A DNA stretch of 7,010 bases from Spirochaetia bacterium UBA5550 (lineage in GTDB: Bacteria > Spirochaetota > UBA4802 > UBA5550): the NCBI GenBank assembly GCA_002425885.1, contig DINC01000132.1:1-7010 (forward strand). Direction: 5' to 3'. The number at the start of each line of letters is the position of its first letter. The first letter of the stretch is position 1. The notes below the pieces were generated by a model. The model did no database searches. It had not been told where the DNA came from and saw nothing but the letters and a program-made list of their open reading frames with translations. Of this stretch, positions 1 to 6,292 are shown in pieces. Both the position numbers and the translations under genes were made by a program.

Positions 1-66
1 AAGTTTCAATTTGAGGGAAAAATTAAAAAAAAAGAGCAGTCTATTCCGGATAAAGTATTATATTGA
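1..66 (+). CDS. Possible 3' end of a plus-strand gene entering from the left (partial)
   Basis: The plus strand is open from the first base to a TGA at 64-66, giving a 21-residue lysine-rich tail ending PDKVLY. A second frame is also open to a TAG at 74-76, so the frame cannot be decided from this fragment. The main support is positional: a hairpin with a plus-strand T tract lies about 90 bases downstream, where a terminator for such a gene would be expected. AT-rich DNA opens short frames by chance, so this is a weak call and no function is assigned. Confidence 0.25.
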   Translation, partial: KFQFEGKIKKKEQSIPDKVLY

Positions 67-158
67 ATATGAATAGTTTCTCGAAGTTTCCTGTGAAAGC
101 TTGTAGAAATTGAAAGGCTATTCTTAAGAGTGTATCAAAAGCAACCTTACTTCCTTAT

Positions 159-187
159 AAGAAGGGGCCGCAACCCCTTCTTTTTTT
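159..187 (+). terminator. Rho-independent terminator, possibly bidirectional between convergent genes
   Basis: A 9-bp perfect stem (AAGAAGGGG at 159-167 pairing with CCCCTTCTT at 174-182) encloses a 6-base loop and runs into T residues up to 187. The T tract makes it a textbook intrinsic terminator for plus-strand transcription from the left of the window. On the minus strand the same stem lies a few bases after the stop of the receiver-kinase gene. There the 3' tail is poorer in T, so minus-strand termination is likely but less efficient. Confidence 0.75.
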
Positions 188-188
188 A

Positions 189-1334
189 TTAATGCTGTAG
201 CTCTTCATCAATCTTCGGAAGCCTCACAGTGAAAGTGGTACCTTCATCAGGGGCGCTCTTCACGGAGATTGTGCCGTTGTAAAATTCTTCAACTACCTTT
301 TTAGTGATGGAGAGGCCCAGGCCTGAACCTGTTATCTTCACTGTCTTTTCATTTTTGAGCCGCACAAATTCCTGGAAGAGTTTCGGGATATCATCCTCGT
401 GCATACCGATCCCTGTATCAGCTACGGAGATTTCGATGAAATCAGGGAGCTCGGAGATAACGCAGCGCACCTCTCCATTGTCCCTGTTGTATTTAACCGC
501 GTTTGAGATCAGGTTGTTGAATATTATCTCCATTGTTTCAGGTTCAGCGAGGAAGTAGAGCTGTTTCGGTTCAGCCTCGATTATTACGTTCACGTTTTTC
601 TGGATAGCCATGGGGCTGATTACATCGCAGGAGGTGGCTGCGATATCAGTGATGTCGATCTTCCGCTTAACTTTGCTCTGCCTGTCAGACTCAATTTTTG
701 TAAGGTCAAGCAGGTCTGTGATGAGGGAGCGTATACCCTTCATCCTCTCCAGTGAGCGGTTAATCATCTCTTCATAATCTTCAATTTTATCACCGGCCAG
801 CTTATCCTTCATTACTCTGAGGTAGCCTTCGATGGCGCTGAGCGGAAGTTTAAGTTCGTGGGAGAGTACCGCAAGGAACTTGTTGCGGATCTGCTTCTCC
901 TGGTTATTAAGTTTACTGGTCATTCTCCGCAGGTAGAGATTTTTTGTGATCCCCTCCATGGAAGTTTTAAGTTCCTGCGGAGTGAAGGGTTTGGGAACAA
1001 AATTATACGCTCCGTTATTCGTGGCCTTAATTGCCAGGTCAAGAGATGCGTACGAGGTGATCATCATTACGTTGCAGTCCATCTGCTTTTTGTTGATATA
1101 CTCCAGCACATCAATGCCGTATATACCGGGGAGCTTGTTATCCAGCAGAACAATGTCAGCACCCTGTACGTCGAGGATCTCAACTGCCTGCTCACCTGTG
1201 CCTGTCTCCATTGTCTCAAATGTAAAATCCTCCTCAAGAAAAGGGAAGCTCACTGAGAAATTGGAAAGGATTCTGCTAATGCCGGAGCATATACCCGGTT
1301 CATCATCAACGATCAGTACTTTCAGTTTAGCCAT
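189..1334 (-). CDS. Receiver domain-histidine kinase (reversed hybrid kinase), partner of the hydrogenase-like kinase
   Basis: Cytoplasmic two-component protein of 381 residues with no signal peptide or membrane segment. Residues 4-125 form a receiver domain: acidic pair D10/D11, phospho-acceptor D65 in VLLDNKLPG, T93 and K115 in the KPF motif. A helical linker (about 130-150) leads to a HisKA domain with phospho-acceptor H159 in LSHELKLPL. The HATPase domain has the N box at N278, DTGIG at 306-310 and GSGLGLS at 336-342, so the kinase looks intact. The ATG directly follows the TAG of the upstream gene with no gap and has a good AGGAGA site inside that gene, implying one operon and translational coupling. 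Inference: the receiver accepts phosphate from the upstream kinase and controls this protein's kinase, which then signals to an unlinked regulator. No DNA-binding or enzymatic output domain is present. Confidence 0.93.
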   Translation of the reverse strand: MAKLKVLIVDDEPGICSGISRILSNFSVSFPFLEEDFTFETMETGTGEQAVEILDVQGADIVLLDNKLPGIYGIDVLEYINKKQMDCNVMMITSYASLDLAIKATNNGAYNFVPKPFTPQELKTSMEGITKNLYLRRMTSKLNNQEKQIRNKFLAVLSHELKLPLSAIEGYLRVMKDKLAGDKIEDYEEMINRSLERMKGIRSLITDLLDLTKIESDRQSKVKRKIDITDIAATSCDVISPMAIQKNVNVIIEAEPKQLYFLAEPETMEIIFNNLISNAVKYNRDNGEVRCVISELPDFIEISVADTGIGMHEDDIPKLFQEFVRLKNEKTVKITGSGLGLSITKKVVEEFYNGTISVKSAPDEGTTFTVRLPKIDEELQH

Positions 1335-3323
1335 CTACATCTTTCTCCTGGGGATCTGTATTTTGAATGATGTGCCTGTGGGGCCCTTCTCCGGGTCCGA
1401 GTTGGAGTTAACTGATATATGCCCCCTGTGCATCTTGATAATACCGTAGATAAGTGAGAGTCCAAGACCGGTACCTTTGCCTATAGGTTTGGTGGTAAAA
1501 AACGGCGTGAACAGTTTATCAAGATTCTCCGGAGAGATCCCTGCGCCGTTATCATCGAAGCAGAATATCACATCATCCTCTGAGCCCTGGAGGCTGATAT
1601 TAAGAATTCCGCCATCGGGGGGCATGGCCTCTATTGCGTTCTTTTCTATATTGGTCAGTACCTGCATCCACTGGTCCGCATCAATATCAATATTTTTGTC
1701 TGATAATTCAGATCTGTATGATACGCTGACATTCCCGGGGATAATAATGGAGTTTATGCTCTGCTTTACGAAATCTTCAATATTTACCGTGGCATAATTA
1801 AGCTGATTTTTTCTCGCAAAATTGAGGAGCCCGCCGACAATTTTTTTGCAGCGTTCAGCCTGTTCCGCGATGAGCTTCAGATCCTTTTTAATCTGCTCGT
1901 CCCCTTCGTGCTCTTCAAGGAGTATGTTGCTGTACATTGTGATTATCCCAAGGGGATTGTTCAGCTCATGTGCAATGCCTGCTGAGAGCTGACCCATGGT
2001 GGCCAGCTTCTCTGACTGAATAAGCGACTGCTGTGCCGATGCGAGCTTTTCATTTGTTACGTTGAGGTCAGTGATCGATTTATGAAGCTTGGAAATGGTA
2101 AATGGGAGACACATCTCTGTCTCAGCCAGGCCTGTGATAATAGCCATGGCATGCTCGCTGCAGCTGTCGTAACCGCAGGCTCCGCAGTTAAGCTGATCCT
2201 CCGGAGAAAATTTTCCCATCTGCCTTAAAACTTTTTCGATCTCTTCATCAGAGGGGTGGGGGTTTCTTCTGTCGTCAGGAGTGAAGTTCCGCGAAAAATC
2301 GAAGTCTTTATAATGATTGAAATCTTTTTCCCATTTTTCCTGATCAAGCTTTTCGAGTTTTTCTGTTACATAATTTCTTATCCGTGCGGTCTTGGAAAAG
2401 TGGCTGCCCCGTTTACTCATGCCGGGGCCCATGATGCACCCTTCGCAGCAGAGAAGCTCAAGGTGCTGGCTTGTGAGGGGGTTTTCCTTGAATTCTTTAA
2501 TTGCTTCGCGGAAGTTCTCCTTACCTGAAGCTACAAATATATTCTCCTCGGATATATCATCCGATTTATTCATTGAGTGGAGCTTACCCCTTGTAACAGG
2601 GAATATCGCGGCCTTTCCCCCGATGGGCCCGTCAAAGTCAGAAGGTTTCGTGTTTTCCGGTGTGATGCTGAATGCAGCGAAGAGTTTCCGCAGTTCAATA
2701 TAGGTGAGAACAACATCCACTTCATGGGATTCAGATTTTTTTGCTATGCAGGGGCCGATGAAAACTGTTTTGCACTGCGCTCCGTAAATATCTCTTGCCA
2801 CCCTTACAGTTGCCACCATTGGCGAAACTGCGGGGGCCAGGTACGGCACCATGTCCGGATAATAATGTTTCACATAGTAAGCCACGGCAGGGCAGTCGCT
2901 TGAAATTTTAAACCTGTGGTCATGGGCGTCCAGGTGTTTTTCGTAATCATAAGCAACCAGATCAGCTCCAAAGGCAACTTCAACAACACGGTCAAACCCC
3001 AGGTTTCTGATCATCCCCACAAGGATTCTGTAATCATCTATGTCGTCAAATTCAGCAGGGAAGCTGGGGGCAATGCAGGCAACTTTTACGCCGTTTCCGG
3101 CAAGGAGATCCCGGGCTTCTTCCGTAGTATCAAGAAAAATCTTGGCATTCTGGCTGCACACCCTTGTACAGTTACCGCACCCGATACACCTTGAAGCAAT
3201 AACCTCAGCCTGGCCATTAATAATTTTAATGGCCTTAACAGGGCACTCCCTTACGCAGGTGTAGCATACCCTGCACCTGTCCTTTACTGTAAATACCAGC
3301 TCGCTGTGAACTCTTGTGGGCAT
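1335..3323 (-). CDS. [FeFe]-hydrogenase-like sensor histidine kinase (HydDB group C1-type architecture)
   Basis: Soluble 662-residue fusion. Residues 10-60 hold two 4Fe-4S ferredoxin motifs (C17, C20, C23, C27; C46, C49, C52, C56). Residues about 75-320 are the hydrogenase large-subunit C-terminal domain, with equivalents of all four H-cluster cysteines: C144 in SSDCP, C192 in GPCIAKK, and C292 plus C296 in CCEGCIMGPGM. The catalytic proton-relay Cys of TSCCP enzymes is D143, and the usual Met before PC is G190. Residues 380-405 form an FeS domain (C380, C383, C388, C405). A coiled linker leads to HisKA (H452 in AHELNNPLG) and HATPase (N562, DNGAGI 591-596, GKGTGLGLS 615-623). No PAS domain is evident. 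Sensory group C [FeFe]-hydrogenases fused to kinases are an established class; sensing of H2 here is inferred, and general redox sensing is the alternative. The ATG at 3321-3323 is the only start before an in-frame stop at 3348-3350, but it has no clear Shine-Dalgarno. Confidence 0.93.
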   Translation of the reverse strand: MPTRVHSELVFTVKDRCRVCYTCVRECPVKAIKIINGQAEVIASRCIGCGNCTRVCSQNAKIFLDTTEEARDLLAGNGVKVACIAPSFPAEFDDIDDYRILVGMIRNLGFDRVVEVAFGADLVAYDYEKHLDAHDHRFKISSDCPAVAYYVKHYYPDMVPYLAPAVSPMVATVRVARDIYGAQCKTVFIGPCIAKKSESHEVDVVLTYIELRKLFAAFSITPENTKPSDFDGPIGGKAAIFPVTRGKLHSMNKSDDISEENIFVASGKENFREAIKEFKENPLTSQHLELLCCEGCIMGPGMSKRGSHFSKTARIRNYVTEKLEKLDQEKWEKDFNHYKDFDFSRNFTPDDRRNPHPSDEEIEKVLRQMGKFSPEDQLNCGACGYDSCSEHAMAIITGLAETEMCLPFTISKLHKSITDLNVTNEKLASAQQSLIQSEKLATMGQLSAGIAHELNNPLGIITMYSNILLEEHEGDEQIKKDLKLIAEQAERCKKIVGGLLNFARKNQLNYATVNIEDFVKQSINSIIIPGNVSVSYRSELSDKNIDIDADQWMQVLTNIEKNAIEAMPPDGGILNISLQGSEDDVIFCFDDNGAGISPENLDKLFTPFFTTKPIGKGTGLGLSLIYGIIKMHRGHISVNSNSDPEKGPTGTSFKIQIPRRKM

Positions 3324-3328
3324 ATTAC

Positions 3329-3414
3329 TTAATCCGCATAATATCTGTTATCTTAATGACTATGGAAATCATTATTTGTTAAACTTAAAATTACAAGAAT
3401 TTTATGCGGATTAA
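3329..3414. repeat. Perfect 13-bp inverted repeat flanking the kinase-operon promoter region
   Basis: TTAATCCGCATAA at 3329-3341 is the exact reverse complement of TTATGCGGATTAA at 3402-3414. The arms are 60 bases apart and their centres lie 73 bp apart, about seven helical turns. One arm lies in the leader just upstream of the kinase start and the other just upstream of the candidate -35 box. This geometry suits a pair of regulator-binding sites acting by looping or by blocking both sides of the promoter. The repeat is seen directly; its function is inferred. Confidence 0.55.
3368..3396 (-). promoter_or_regulatory. Candidate sigma-70-type promoter of the kinase operon
   Basis: Read on the minus strand, TTGTAA (3391-3396) and AATGAT (3368-3373) are separated by 17 bases. 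Each matches the consensus at four of six positions. Transcription would start near 3361 and leave a leader of about 40 bases. The match is moderate in AT-rich DNA, but it sits between the two arms of a perfect inverted repeat, which raises its plausibility. Confidence 0.3.
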
Positions 3415-3919
3415 AAGTCAAGTATGTAACATAGTGTTTTATATTGTAAATGGCGATAATTATCGGCTGGAAATATCACCAATAAAAGAGCATAAAACAC
3501 CGCGGTTTTTCATCAGTAAGCATTATATCGTTTCACAAAATGAACATAATGCTGTGGTACCGGCTTTAACGCAGTCAGATTCCGGAATCTTAAGGAGACT
3601 GAAAATAAATTCTGTATCAGGTAAGTGTTTGCAATCCTTGAGGTGCCGTTATTATTATACTACGGCAGTCTCAGTACAGGCCAGTAAACCGGCATGATAT
3701 TCTATGGATTAAAGCAATGGTAAACCGCTATAAGTACCGGTTTCGTATTGTCGAACCAGGACCTGTGTAATGGATTATCAGAATAAAATTCCGCACAGAC
3801 AGGTTAATTTTAATTAACTTTTAGAGTTTTTTTTATATTCTCTCAGCGAGTTCATTCAGAACCTGCCGGTTTTTAAGTAAAAAATTTAAAAGATCAATGT
3901 TTCTATAAGTGGAGGAAGT
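3415..3919. other. Long non-coding divergent intergenic region
   Basis: About 500 bases separate the kinase operon's upstream repeat from the lipoprotein start, with no convincing gene. A 97-codon open frame (3404-3697) has no ribosome-binding site and no recognisable domain. Visible structure includes a 14-bp perfect palindrome AGATTCCGGAATCT (3577-3590), a 16-bp inverted repeat with 7-bp arms GTTAATT/AATTAAC (3803-3818) and 6-bp arms AAACCG/CGGTTT (3722-3727 and 3738-3743). A weak plus-strand promoter candidate is TTGCAA (3629-3634) with TATTAT (3653-3658), spacer 18. Another possible -10, TATATT, lies at 3834-3839. The lipoprotein promoter is probably in the distal part. Confidence 0.5.
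3803..3818. promoter_or_regulatory. 16-bp AT-rich inverted repeat, possible operator upstream of the lipoprotein gene
   Basis: GTTAATT and AATTAAC form perfect 7-bp arms around a 2-base centre, followed by a T-rich stretch (3826-3834) and a TATATT hexamer at 3834-3839. A short symmetric AT-rich site of this kind fits a dimeric regulator's operator close to a promoter. The stem is too AT-rich and its loop too small to be a good terminator. Chance occurrence in AT-rich DNA cannot be excluded. Confidence 0.3.
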
Positions 3920-3922
3920 ATG
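3911..3922 (+). promoter_or_regulatory. Shine-Dalgarno and ATG that place the true lipoprotein start
   Basis: GGAGGA at 3911-3916 precedes ATG at 3920-3922 by only 3 to 4 bases, shorter than the usual spacing but the only strong ribosome-binding site upstream of the lipoprotein body. The first codons read MFRLRKN, a positively charged signal-peptide n-region. This supports initiation here and not at the GTG at 4143, which has no such site and would cut an Ig-like domain in two. Confidence 0.6.
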
Positions 3923-5648
3923 TTCAGACTGCGTAAAAATTCTCTCTCTCTCTCTCTCTCGATTAGCATGAATATTTATTATTAGCCTTGCTCTCTTTTC
4001 CTGCGGCGGTGGTGGAGGGGGAGGAGGTAAAGGCGATGACCCCGGCGGCGGAAACCCCCCAGCGTTATCTGATTCAGAGGCAGTTATAGAAGACAGGGAT
4101 GATCTTGTTATAGTTTATGGCTCAGGTGATTCCGCAGACAGCGTGACCCAGAGTATCACACTCCCTGCATCGGGATCAAACGGCACAACAATCACCTGGT
4201 CATCTGATAATGCAGCAGTAATTGCAATTAATGGAGTGGTATCAAGGCCCACGTATAATGACGGCGAGGCTGCAACAGTAACTGTGACACTCACTGCAAC
4301 AATAAGCAAAAACGGCGATAGCGAAACAAAGACCTTTACACTCACTGTAAAGAAGATTTCAACAAGCGCGACGCTTTCAAATCTTACTGTATCAAAGGGT
4401 ATACTGCAGCCTGCGTTCGATTCATCAATTACAACCTATCTTGACGCACCTGTGCCGTTCAGCGACAGCGCAACGCCTGCGTATAATGACACGCAGTCAG
4501 CATCAATAACGGCAACTGCAACAAACAGCGCTGCAACGATAACAATAAACAGCAATACTGTAGCGTCAGGTTCGGCATATGTAATGAACAACCTGGCTGT
4601 GGGGGCAAATACGGCAACAATTATTGTTACTGCCGAGGATGGAGTAACAACCGCAGCATATACTGTAACTGTTTACAGAGCAATACCGGTATTTAAAACC
4701 GGGGCAGGTGCAATATCCGGTTACACTCTTGATCCCCGTGAGGATGGCGCGACCCAGCTTGGCGTAAGCTGGCCTTCACAACGTTTTACGGATAATGATG
4801 ACGGAACAATGACAGATAATATGACAGGACTTGTGTGGCAAACTACTGCGAGCACTTACTCAGGTTACTGGTCTGATTGGTTATCAGGATGTGAGAGCTC
4901 AACAGCCAACGGATACAATGACTGGAGAATGCCAAATATGCATGAGTTATTAAGCATGACAAATTACGGCTATAATGTATTAAGCTCATGGTTGACTGCT
5001 CAAGGTTTCAGTTCTATGTCTTATTCGTGGAGTAGTACAACTACTGCATATGATCACAATCGTGCATGGAACATAACTTCCGATGGAGGTCAGAATTGTA
5101 ATTATAATAAAGGATCACAACCTGTCACTGTGTGGCAGGTAAGGTCAGAATCGTTGTTCTTGCCTCGTACTGGTCAAACAACTGTGTACACAACAGGTGA
5201 TGACGGTACTTATCAGAAGGGTGTCAGCTTCCCATCAATCCGCTTTCGTGACAATGGAGACGGCACAATTACGGATAACATGACTGGCCTTATGTGGCTT
5301 AAAGATGCAAATAATGCAAATAGTACAAAAGACTGGTCAAATGCGTTTACATATATTGCAGGGTTAAACAGTGGAACCAGTAGCGGCAATTGCAATTACA
5401 CAGACTGGAGGCTCCCCACTGTGAACGAGCTGGAAACCTTGACTTATTATGGAATGAGTGCTCCGTTAACATGGTTAAACAGTTATGGTTTTACTAATGT
5501 TATAAATGGTCTTTACTGGACTGGTACAACCTGTGCAGGTAATACAGATTACGCATGGATAGTGGGCTTGAATCTTGGTGGCATTAAATATATTGGTAAG
5601 GGTAACGATTCTTATTACGTCTGGCCAGTCCGCGGCCCTATAAAGTAG
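3920..5648 (+). CDS. Surface lipoprotein with Ig-like, cadherin-like and two Lcl/DUF1566 domains; start region frameshifted
   Basis: The body is open from 3972 to the TAG at 5646-5648 (558 codons). It opens with a hydrophobic stretch and lipobox LFSC, with the lipidated Cys at 4002-4004, then eight glycines and a spacer typical of exported lipoproteins. Next come an atypical bacterial Ig-like domain of the aBig_2 type (about 4065-4355, ITWSSDNAAVI core), a cadherin-like beta-sandwich domain (about 4359-4680), and two Lcl_C/DUF1566 units (4692-5162 and 5163-5645). Both units carry DNMTGL and NDWRMP/TDWRLP motifs and end near WQVR/WPVR. The charged n-region starts at ATG 3920 but in another frame, which stops at TAG 3983-3985. 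Removing one T from 3975-3977 would join them into a 28-residue lipoprotein signal peptide. Either the assembled sequence has a one-base error or the gene is disrupted. Lcl domains are known from adhesins; surface binding is inferred, the ligand unknown. Confidence 0.8.
3941..3960 (+). repeat. (TC)10 dinucleotide tract within the lipoprotein signal-peptide region
   Basis: Ten uninterrupted TC units lie seven codons after the ATG at 3920 and encode alternating Ser and Leu in the hydrophobic part of the signal peptide. Tracts of this length are prone to slipped-strand mispairing and are classic contingency loci. With ten units the frame continues to 3983. With nine it would stop at TAG 3964-3966, and with eleven at TGA 3969-3971. 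Confidence 0.9.
4692..5645 (+). repeat. Tandem pair of Lcl/DUF1566 domains (about 157-161 residues each)
   Basis: Two consecutive coding units share order and motifs. Unit 1 has RFTDNDDGTMTDNMTGLVW, NDWRMPNMHELL, YSWSSTT and WQVRS. Unit 2 has RFRDNGDGTITDNMTGLMW, TDWRLPTVNELE, YWTGTT and WPVRG. Each contains two cysteines. The two copies have diverged well apart at DNA level, so this is an old duplication, not a recent one prone to recombination. Confidence 0.8.
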
Positions 5649-5660
5649 GTCATCATCCCT

Positions 5661-5730
5661 CCCGGAGCATGGGGCTGCAGCCCCGTGCTCGGGAAATTGA
5701 ATCCCACCGGGAATTTCTGTTTATAAAACA
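5661..5730 (+). terminator. Hairpin-rich 3' element after the lipoprotein gene (terminator or REP-like)
   Basis: Twelve bases after the stop, CCCG and AGCA with GGGGC (5661-5675) pair with GCCCC and TGCT with CGGG (5680-5693) around a TGCA centre. The stem is about 14 bp, with one bulged G and one G-T wobble; its tip is the perfect palindrome GGGGCTGCAGCCCC. A second imperfect hairpin follows (GAAATT 5693-5698 with AATTTC 5712-5717, enclosing CCC/GGG), then a small TGTTT/AAACA repeat (5718-5730). There is no T tract after the main stem, so intrinsic termination is uncertain. It may act with Rho, stabilise the mRNA 3' end, or be a dispersed repeat. Confidence 0.5.
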
Positions 5731-5843
5731 AATCAATCCCCGTTATTTTTTCTGATATATAGCCCCTGAGTGATAAACTGTTAAAAAAAGCTTGATTCAC
5801 AGTTGCATTGATATATTTTTAATAATACATGTGAGGTAACGGT

Positions 5844-6053
5844 ATGGCATCTGAAATTATTTTTTACATAGAAGATTCTCTGGATGGCGGATTTGAAGCC
5901 CGCGCCCTGGGTTTTGATATATTCACAGACGGTGAGAATGAAGATGAATTAAAAAAGAACATCAGGGATGCTGTTCATTGCCATTTTGAAGATGGAAAAG
6001 CTCCGCAGATAATAAAACTTCATTTTGTCAGAGAGGAGGCCCTTGCTCTTTGA
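5844..6053 (+). CDS. hicB: HicB-like antitoxin, short form without a DNA-binding domain
   Basis: This 69-residue protein resembles the partial RNase H-like domain of HicB antitoxins (GGFEARALGFDIFTDG strand-turn-strand core, then a helix with LKKNIRDAVHCHF). Canonical HicB proteins run to roughly 110-150 residues with a C-terminal HTH or ribbon-helix-helix domain; none fits here. Small proteins of this type are, from memory, often mislabelled as 2-oxoisovalerate dehydrogenase subunits. A GAGGT at 5833-5837, six bases before the ATG, supports the start. The gene overlaps hicA by 4 nt and precedes it, the reverse of the classical hicA-hicB order. Its expected role is to bind and block HicA; self-repression by this protein is doubtful without a DNA-binding domain. 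Confidence 0.8.
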   Translation: MASEIIFYIEDSLDGGFEARALGFDIFTDGENEDELKKNIRDAVHCHFEDGKAPQIIKLHFVREEALAL

Positions 6054-6292
6054 AAATCCCAAGAGACCTTGATTATCAGGAAATTATCAAAATCCTTACT
6101 CCATTCGGTTACACAGTTACTCGTCAGACAGGGAGCCATATCAGATTAACAACTGTGCAGAATGGTGAACATCATATAACAATTCCTGCTCACAGGCCTG
6201 TTAAAATCGGGACATTAAACTCAATAATTGTCAGTATTGCTGAACATTTCGGTTATACAAAAAATGAATTATTGGACAGATTGTTCGGATGA
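6050..6292 (+). CDS. hicA: HicA-type mRNA interferase toxin
   Basis: An 80-residue HicA family protein with a double-stranded-RNA-binding-like fold. HicA toxins bind and cleave mRNA, halting translation, and are neutralised by HicB. The N-terminal helix (DYQEIIKILTPFGY), the catalytic motif RQTGSH with H30, and the strand HHITIPAHRPVKIGTL are all present, so the toxin looks intact. The length is normal for the family. It starts at TTG 6050-6052, overlapping the upstream TGA (TTGA), with a strong AGAGGAGG site at 6032-6039 ten bases ahead. The weak start codon and overlap suit coupled, dosage-limited translation after the antitoxin. The product was judged from motifs only. Confidence 0.88.
   Translation: MKIPRDLDYQEIIKILTPFGYTVTRQTGSHIRLTTVQNGEHHITIPAHRPVKIGTLNSIIVSIAEHFGYTKNELLDRLFG

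Noticed and set aside
304..1449. Several plus-strand open frames across the kinase genes
   Set aside because: They are antisense to well-supported kinase and receiver domains, with no protein family likeness.
3325..3339. Four-codon leader ORF (MRIK) ending one base before the kinase start, minus strand
   Set aside because: It arises from the inverted-repeat arm, has no ribosome-binding site and is too short to judge.
3404..3697. 97-codon plus-strand open frame in the intergenic region
   Set aside because: There is no Shine-Dalgarno, no recognisable domain, an irregular composition and a start inside one arm of the 13-bp inverted repeat. Most likely chance.
3941..3960. Simple phase variation by TC unit gain or loss as the full explanation of the broken frame
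   Set aside because: In the sequence as given, neither adding nor removing one TC unit reaches the body frame, because stops at 3964 and 3969 intervene. A separate one-base change is required.
4143..4145. GTG as start of the lipoprotein gene
   Set aside because: It lacks a ribosome-binding site, would begin in the middle of the aBig_2-type domain, and would discard an obvious lipobox and polyglycine linker encoded in the same frame upstream.
4115..4345. Minus-strand open frame opposite the lipoprotein Ig-like domain
   Set aside because: It lies wholly antisense to a domain with clear family features; a shadow of the repetitive Thr/Ala/Val codons.
4692..5648. Diversity-generating retroelement target (DUF1566/lectin-like domains can be variable proteins)
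   Set aside because: No reverse transcriptase, template repeat or near-identical copy of the 3' end is present in the window. Only a search of the flanking genome could revive this.
5615..5800. 61-codon minus-strand open frame over the lipoprotein 3' end and hairpins
   Set aside because: It crosses the hairpin region and a coding end and has no domain; the hairpin explains the composition.
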